A stretch of DNA of 27,420 nt from CAYUVH01 sp964448135 (GTDB taxonomy: Bacteria; Verrucomicrobiota; Verrucomicrobiia; Limisphaerales; UBA8199). The position numbers and the translations under genes are program-made. The DNA lies in contig CAYUVH010000031.1 in NCBI GenBank assembly GCA_964448135.1, positions 1 through 27,420 of the forward strand, given 5' to 3'. A model generated the notes under the pieces. That model had not been told where the DNA came from and searched no databases. It saw only the letters and a list, made by a program, of their open reading frames with translations. Below are positions 23,975 to 27,420 of this stretch, piece by piece. Position 1 is the stretch's first letter, and each line of letters starts with the position of its first letter.

Positions 23975-25372
23975 CTAATATCCCTGCACGCGCACCCGGT
24001 AAAATCGGTTTGAGCCCGGGGCGCCTGTGTTCGTGAGCGTAATCATGCCGCCGGTTCCGTTATTCGTTCGGACGGCCGTCCAAACTGCATTCGACAACGT
24101 GTTCTTGAATTCCAGGACGTACTGGCAGCCAGGCTGGGTGGGGGTGGAAACCGTGAAGGTATTCGCGGCGCGCTGATACTTCGGGCTGCTGATATTCGGG
24201 GCGGCGATCACATTCAGCCGCCACGCATTGGTCTGGGAAAGCAGTCCGGCTGAATCCGCGCGCACATAGCTGGTGGCGTCGTTGACCACGACCTGGATCT
24301 GGTTCGTGCCCGTTCGCAACAGATTCCCGGGGAGATTCAGATTTGTGGAAGACACTCCAGCCACCACCACGCCGTTGGTAAACCATCTGACCACAAGTGA
24401 GTTTGTGGACGGCCCCCGGAGCGACACGCTGAACGCGGCCGGGTCCAGATTGGCGGCCGTGAGATTTGTCTGCGCCGGCGTAAAATCCTGAATCGGCCGG
24501 ATCAGCTTGTAATAGGACAACACCAACTCCTGCGCGCACACCTGGCAATAAGCCACTCCCAGTGTGCGCATCTTGCAATCGTGTTTGGGGCGGTACCAGC
24601 CGTTTGTTTGATAGTGGGCGCCCAGAAACAGACCGACCACGGCATTGTTCGAAGTGACATCCGGCGTTGGCACCAGCGTGGAGGGGTCGATCCAGGCGTT
24701 CCATTTGATGCTCGCACGAACCGTGTTGGTGGTGGTGTTCGGCTCCTCGATGTTCGGAAATCCCGGGTAAGCCGACGTGTACTCATCGCCCAGATGGGCG
24801 AACGTATGCCCGATCTCGTGGTTGAAAATCTCCCGCGAGCTGCTGTTGACCGACGTCGCCAGCAGGCTGCCGCCCGAGCCGCCATAAATTGTATCATTTA
24901 CGATCAGTCCCACGATGTCGTAGTCGGGCACGTATTGCTGGAGCAACGCGTAAACCTTTCCCGAACCGTGGCTTGAGTTCGGGTCGCGGTCATTCGGAGG
25001 AATGGTCAGCAACCGCTGGATTCCATAGCTGTCATACGTGGAATTGAAATACGTGTCCGCCAGGGTGACGGCCGGCGTGTAATGATCCGAACCGGATTCG
25101 TTGGAGGGCACCGCGATGGTAAAGACATTGAAGCAATTGCTGTAGCCGCTCCACGGCGGCGTGGTCATGAGGTTGTTCATGAGGTTCGTGGCGTCCTTCA
25201 TGAAGTTGGTGAGCTGCCCCGCCGTATAGCCTTCGGACAAATAGACCAGGTTGATGCACTTGTCGGTGGCACCCCGCGAGCGAATCTGCGTGAAGGTCCC
25301 CTGCCCCAACGAGCTGACCTGGGCCAACATCGCCAAAAGCAAAAGGAACGCAAAGCCGCGCCGGATGGTCAT
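23975..25372 (-). CDS. Secreted M64-type (IgA peptidase-like) zinc metallopeptidase
   Basis: 465 aa with a signal peptide (GFAFLLLLAMLAQVSSLG). The catalytic domain covers about residues 25-295. It starts with DKCINLVYLSEGYTAGQL, typical of the family, and has the zinc motif HEIGHTFAHLGDEY at 185-198: His185, His189 and the catalytic Glu186, plus a downstream acidic DEY as in M64 peptidases. Cysteines near HDCKMRTLGVAYCQVCAQE may form disulfides or a structural site. Residues about 300-380 form an Ig-like domain and about 385-465 a C-terminal module with YVLEFKNTLSNAVWTAV and final NRFYRVRVQGY. The start ATG overlaps the stop of the upstream small secreted gene (ATGA). Natural substrate unknown; the IgA name is historical. 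Confidence 0.93.
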   Translation of the reverse strand: MTIRRGFAFLLLLAMLAQVSSLGQGTFTQIRSRGATDKCINLVYLSEGYTAGQLTNFMKDATNLMNNLMTTPPWSGYSNCFNVFTIAVPSNESGSDHYTPAVTLADTYFNSTYDSYGIQRLLTIPPNDRDPNSSHGSGKVYALLQQYVPDYDIVGLIVNDTIYGGSGGSLLATSVNSSSREIFNHEIGHTFAHLGDEYTSAYPGFPNIEEPNTTTNTVRASIKWNAWIDPSTLVPTPDVTSNNAVVGLFLGAHYQTNGWYRPKHDCKMRTLGVAYCQVCAQELVLSYYKLIRPIQDFTPAQTNLTAANLDPAAFSVSLRGPSTNSLVVRWFTNGVVVAGVSSTNLNLPGNLLRTGTNQIQVVVNDATSYVRADSAGLLSQTNAWRLNVIAAPNISSPKYQRAANTFTVSTPTQPGCQYVLEFKNTLSNAVWTAVRTNNGTGGMITLTNTGAPGSNRFYRVRVQGY

Positions 25373-25914
25373 TGCTTCAAGGCTTTCGTGACTTCGTCCG
25401 GCAGAGTGACGACCCCCAGCGGCGTGCGTTGCGCGGGTATTGCCTGCTTCAGCGGCGGACTGTTGGTTGCCGCGGCGGAGCGGCTGCTGAAAAAGCTGAC
25501 CTGGCGGGCATTAGCCAGCGCAGGTGCGCGCACGACAAACTCAACATTCGTCATTTGCACGTCCTTGTGCAAAATCGAGCCGGGATGTTCCGGGTCCTCG
25601 TACTCCAGGCGGCGGACCGTGGGATCGCTCACGGAATTGGTCCACAAAAGCTGTCCAGCGGCGTCGGCGATCTCCACTTGTAATTGTGACGCCTCCCCCG
25701 CAGCGGGCCGGGCCTTGCCGGGCGCGACCGAAGCCCCGAGCAGAGAAACCTGATTTGTTTCCATTTTCAGATGCAGGAAAAGCATCCGGGGCACCGCGTC
25801 CTGGGCCGCCGCCCTCATCGCGGCGGCGAGGCTTAGGAGTAAAAACAGGATAATACCTGCTCGCATCAATAACTTCCTCACCGGAGCGACTCCCTTGCCA
25901 ACATTGCTATTCAT
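25369..25914 (-). CDS. Small secreted protein coupled to the M64 peptidase
   Basis: 181 aa with an N-terminal hydrophobic segment (LLMRAGIILFLLLSLAAAMRAAAQ) that works as a signal peptide from the first ATG; an internal ATG before RAGII is a possible alternative. The mature part is predicted beta-rich (PRMLFLHLKMETNQVSLLG, LQVEIADAAGQLLWTNSV, NVEFVVRAPALANARQVSFF), like a small beta-sandwich, and has no recognised catalytic residues. The gene runs into the peptidase gene with a four-base ATGA overlap, so equal production and a partnership are likely. Some M64 enzymes carry a beta-sandwich domain before the catalytic domain, and this protein could be that domain encoded separately; this is inference. 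Confidence 0.8.
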   Translation of the reverse strand: MNSNVGKGVAPVRKLLMRAGIILFLLLSLAAAMRAAAQDAVPRMLFLHLKMETNQVSLLGASVAPGKARPAAGEASQLQVEIADAAGQLLWTNSVSDPTVRRLEYEDPEHPGSILHKDVQMTNVEFVVRAPALANARQVSFFSSRSAAATNSPPLKQAIPAQRTPLGVVTLPDEVTKALKQ

Positions 25915-26077
25915 ACAACACTATTTTCGGTGGTTCAAGTTTCGGGTTCGCCCAAGGCATTTCGCCCCGGGGCAAACACATCTAAATTCGTAACGCCAAC
26001 CGGCAATCGGATATCTGTTGGCCTTTCAACCGCCCGGAGCCAGGCTGCTTTCGGGGAGCAAGCCCTGATTTTGTAAT

Positions 26078-26173
26078 GGTGTTAACAGTGTAACACCGGA
26101 CGTAACACGGAATGACCCTTATTCCACCCAATGTTTATGCGCCTTGTATACAGTGTATACAGTGTAACACGGA
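26078..26173. promoter_or_regulatory. Cluster of palindromes and direct repeats, possible operator
   Basis: There is an inverted repeat GGTGTTA-N6-TAACACC (26078-26097) and a palindrome GTATACAGTGTATAC (26146-26160). ACAGTGTA occurs three times (26085, 26150, 26159), and GTAACACGGA occurs twice exactly (26102, 26164) plus once with one inserted C (26090). It lies between divergent genes. The arrangement looks like multiple binding sites for one or two dimeric regulators, but no regulator gene is nearby. Confidence 0.45.
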
Positions 26174-26279
26174 TTTGGCATATATACCCCCCCACCCTCA
26201 GGGTAGACTCAGCTAAACTCACGGTGCCGGTATTCCGGCGGGTTTTGATGCGTTTGCCCTGCATTTTGCCCCGGTGCAC

Positions 26280-26305
26280 TTGACAAAACGATTTACTTTT
26301 ATAGC
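26280..26305 (+). promoter_or_regulatory. Weak promoter candidate for the zinc-ribbon gene
   Basis: A perfect TTGACA at 26280-26285 is followed by TATAGC at 26300-26305. The spacer is only 14 bp, so this is a weak match. Confidence 0.2.
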
Positions 26306-26379
26306 CTCGCCACCGTGACCCTGCGCTTGAGTTCCAGGCCTTTTGCCGTGCGGTAAAATATTTAAATTCGACCTTTTCC

Positions 26380-27420
26380 ATGCCGCTTGAAATCAAAGTA
26401 GTCTGCGATTGCGGTCAGAAGTACAAGTTCGAGGTCGAACCGGTGAATGGCCTCATGACTTTCCCGGTTCATTGTCCCGTTTGTGGCGCGGAGGGAACGC
26501 AAAAGGCCAACACCTTGATCGCCCAGGCGCTGGCCGCCCGGCCGCCTGCGCCAGTCTTTGCGCCAGCTCCACGGCCGGTTGCCATCGCCACGGCCGCTCC
26601 AGTTGCCGCTCCTGTACCTTTCGCGGTCGCTCCCCCGCCGGTCGCCGCGCCGGTGGGTGCTCCGCCACCGCCCCCGCCGGTTGAAGCGCCTCGGCTTCGC
26701 ATTAACGCCGCCGCGCCAGCGGCGGCTCCCACCGAAGGCGCGGCTCCGCCGCCCGTGCCGGTGGCGCGCCCCCCCTTCGGTGCAGTACGTCCTCCCGCAG
26801 CTCCCGCCGCCAAAGAAATCGGCATGAAGGGCAATTTCGGCCTTGGCATTTTGGGCGCCGCGCTCGGTGGAATCGTCGGCATGATTTTGTGGTTCCTCCT
26901 CATCAAGGCGACCGGCTATGAAATCGGCTACGCCGCCTGGGGTGTGGGCGTGCTCGCCGGGGTGGGCGCGCGACTGTTTTGCCGTGAGGGAAGCACCGCG
27001 CTGGGTGCGGTGGCCGGCCTTTGCGCGCTGCTGGCGGTGGTCGGTGGCGAATTCCTTTATGCCAAATCCATCGTGGACAAGGTTTTGGACGACAATGAAA
27101 AATCTTTCGCCAAGGCCTACGATGAGCGGATGGCCTATGCGAAGGATGCCGTCAAAGCCAAATCGGACGACGAGATCAAAGCCGTCCTGATCAAGCACGA
27201 AGGGAACGAAACGCCGACCGCCGATGATATCAAGGAATTCCGTGAATCAGAGCTTCCCGCCCTCAAGGAGTTCGCCAGCGGGAAACCAACCCGCGCCGAG
27301 TTCGAAAAAAGCCTTCACGTGATAGACCGTGGCGGGCTGGCTTACAACATGTTGTTGCTCTTCAATTGCGTGGGGCTTTTCACCCTGCTCTGGCTCGCCC
27401 TCGGCGTCAGCACGGCCTTC
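26380..27420 (+). CDS. Zinc-ribbon, Pro/Ala-rich membrane protein (partial, runs off the window)
   Basis: The frame starting at ATG 26380 (MPLEIKVVCDCGQKY) stays open to the last base, so at least 347 residues are coded and the C-terminus is missing. Residues 9-35 form a four-cysteine zinc ribbon (CDCG and CPVCG). Residues about 50-143 are a low-complexity Pro/Ala linker. Then come a helix pair around 150-177 (LGILGAALGGIVGMILWFLL), further hydrophobic segments at about 185-200 and 205-225, a charged soluble stretch (about 230-320, Lys/Glu/Asp-rich) and a new hydrophobic segment at the window edge. I do not know its function. Proteins with a CxCG...CPxCG ribbon, linker and helices are common in this kind of genome. 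No Shine-Dalgarno motif precedes the start. Confidence 0.8.
   Translation, partial: MPLEIKVVCDCGQKYKFEVEPVNGLMTFPVHCPVCGAEGTQKANTLIAQALAARPPAPVFAPAPRPVAIATAAPVAAPVPFAVAPPPVAAPVGAPPPPPPVEAPRLRINAAAPAAAPTEGAAPPPVPVARPPFGAVRPPAAPAAKEIGMKGNFGLGILGAALGGIVGMILWFLLIKATGYEIGYAAWGVGVLAGVGARLFCREGSTALGAVAGLCALLAVVGGEFLYAKSIVDKVLDDNEKSFAKAYDERMAYAKDAVKAKSDDEIKAVLIKHEGNETPTADDIKEFRESELPALKEFASGKPTRAEFEKSLHVIDRGGLAYNMLLLFNCVGLFTLLWLALGVSTAF

Larger units (their letters stand above)
25915..26379. other. 465-bp divergent intergenic region
   Basis: No supported gene. A minus-strand open frame at 26082-26396 covers the palindromes and has a composition unlike the neighbours. The region holds a GCCCCGGGGC palindrome (25964-25973), the operator-like repeat cluster (26078-26173), a C-tract near 26187-26193 and a short GCCGG-TATT-CCGGC hairpin at about 26225-26238. 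It separates divergent genes and should hold both promoters. Confidence 0.55.

Noticed and set aside
26082..26396. A 104-codon minus-strand frame in the long divergent gap
   Set aside because: It overlaps the start of the zinc-ribbon gene and runs through palindromes; the translation has no domain and an unlike composition.

Overview
The window is about 27.4 kb of GC-rich bacterial chromosome. Its layout and protein style suggest a Verrucomicrobiota member, perhaps the Pedosphaera/Limisphaerales branch; this is inference from pattern and no search was run. Pointers are long secreted Ig/PA14 proteins, GT-C/TPR (TMTC-like) membrane proteins, an M64 peptidase, zinc-ribbon membrane proteins, almost no Shine-Dalgarno motifs, and several small hairpin or tandem repeats in the intergenic gaps. 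I see no phage, transposase, CRISPR, tRNA or rRNA.

Layout. 1-801: an intergenic hairpin repeat and a secreted, membrane-anchored EF-hand-type protein (minus). 980-5264: a plus-strand operon of an active M16 zinc protease, its inactive M16 partner (ATGA overlap) and a secreted putative glycosidase-like protein (GTG start 2 bp later). 5270-5566: a small secreted cysteine-motif (TRASH/YHS-like) protein on the minus strand, convergent with the operon. 5750-6895: NifS-type cysteine desulfurase preceded by a large inverted repeat. 7208-9576: a 12-TM MFS transporter and purU. 9812-13329 (minus): a MacAB-type efflux operon with adaptor, ATPase and permease as three genes. 13483-18809: trpD followed by two tandem, paralogous TMTC-like GT-C/TPR proteins, each overlapping the preceding gene by 20 nt. 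19004-22063: a 1019-aa secreted Ig/PA14 protein closed by a strong intrinsic terminator. 22187-23954: comF-like gene and accD. 23975-25914 (minus): M64-type secreted metallopeptidase translationally coupled to a small secreted partner. 25915-26379: a long intergenic region with a cluster of palindromes and direct repeats. 26380 to the end: an open-ended zinc-ribbon, Pro/Ala-rich membrane protein cut by the window edge.

Functionally the window mixes housekeeping enzymes (trpD, purU, accD, cysteine desulfurase, comF) with envelope and secretion functions. No complete unknown defence or mobile system is evident. The items most worth a second look are the tandem TMTC-like pair behind trpD, the C-terminal module that appears shared by two secreted proteins, the M64/partner pair, the operator-like repeat cluster at 26078-26173, and several intergenic repeat families.
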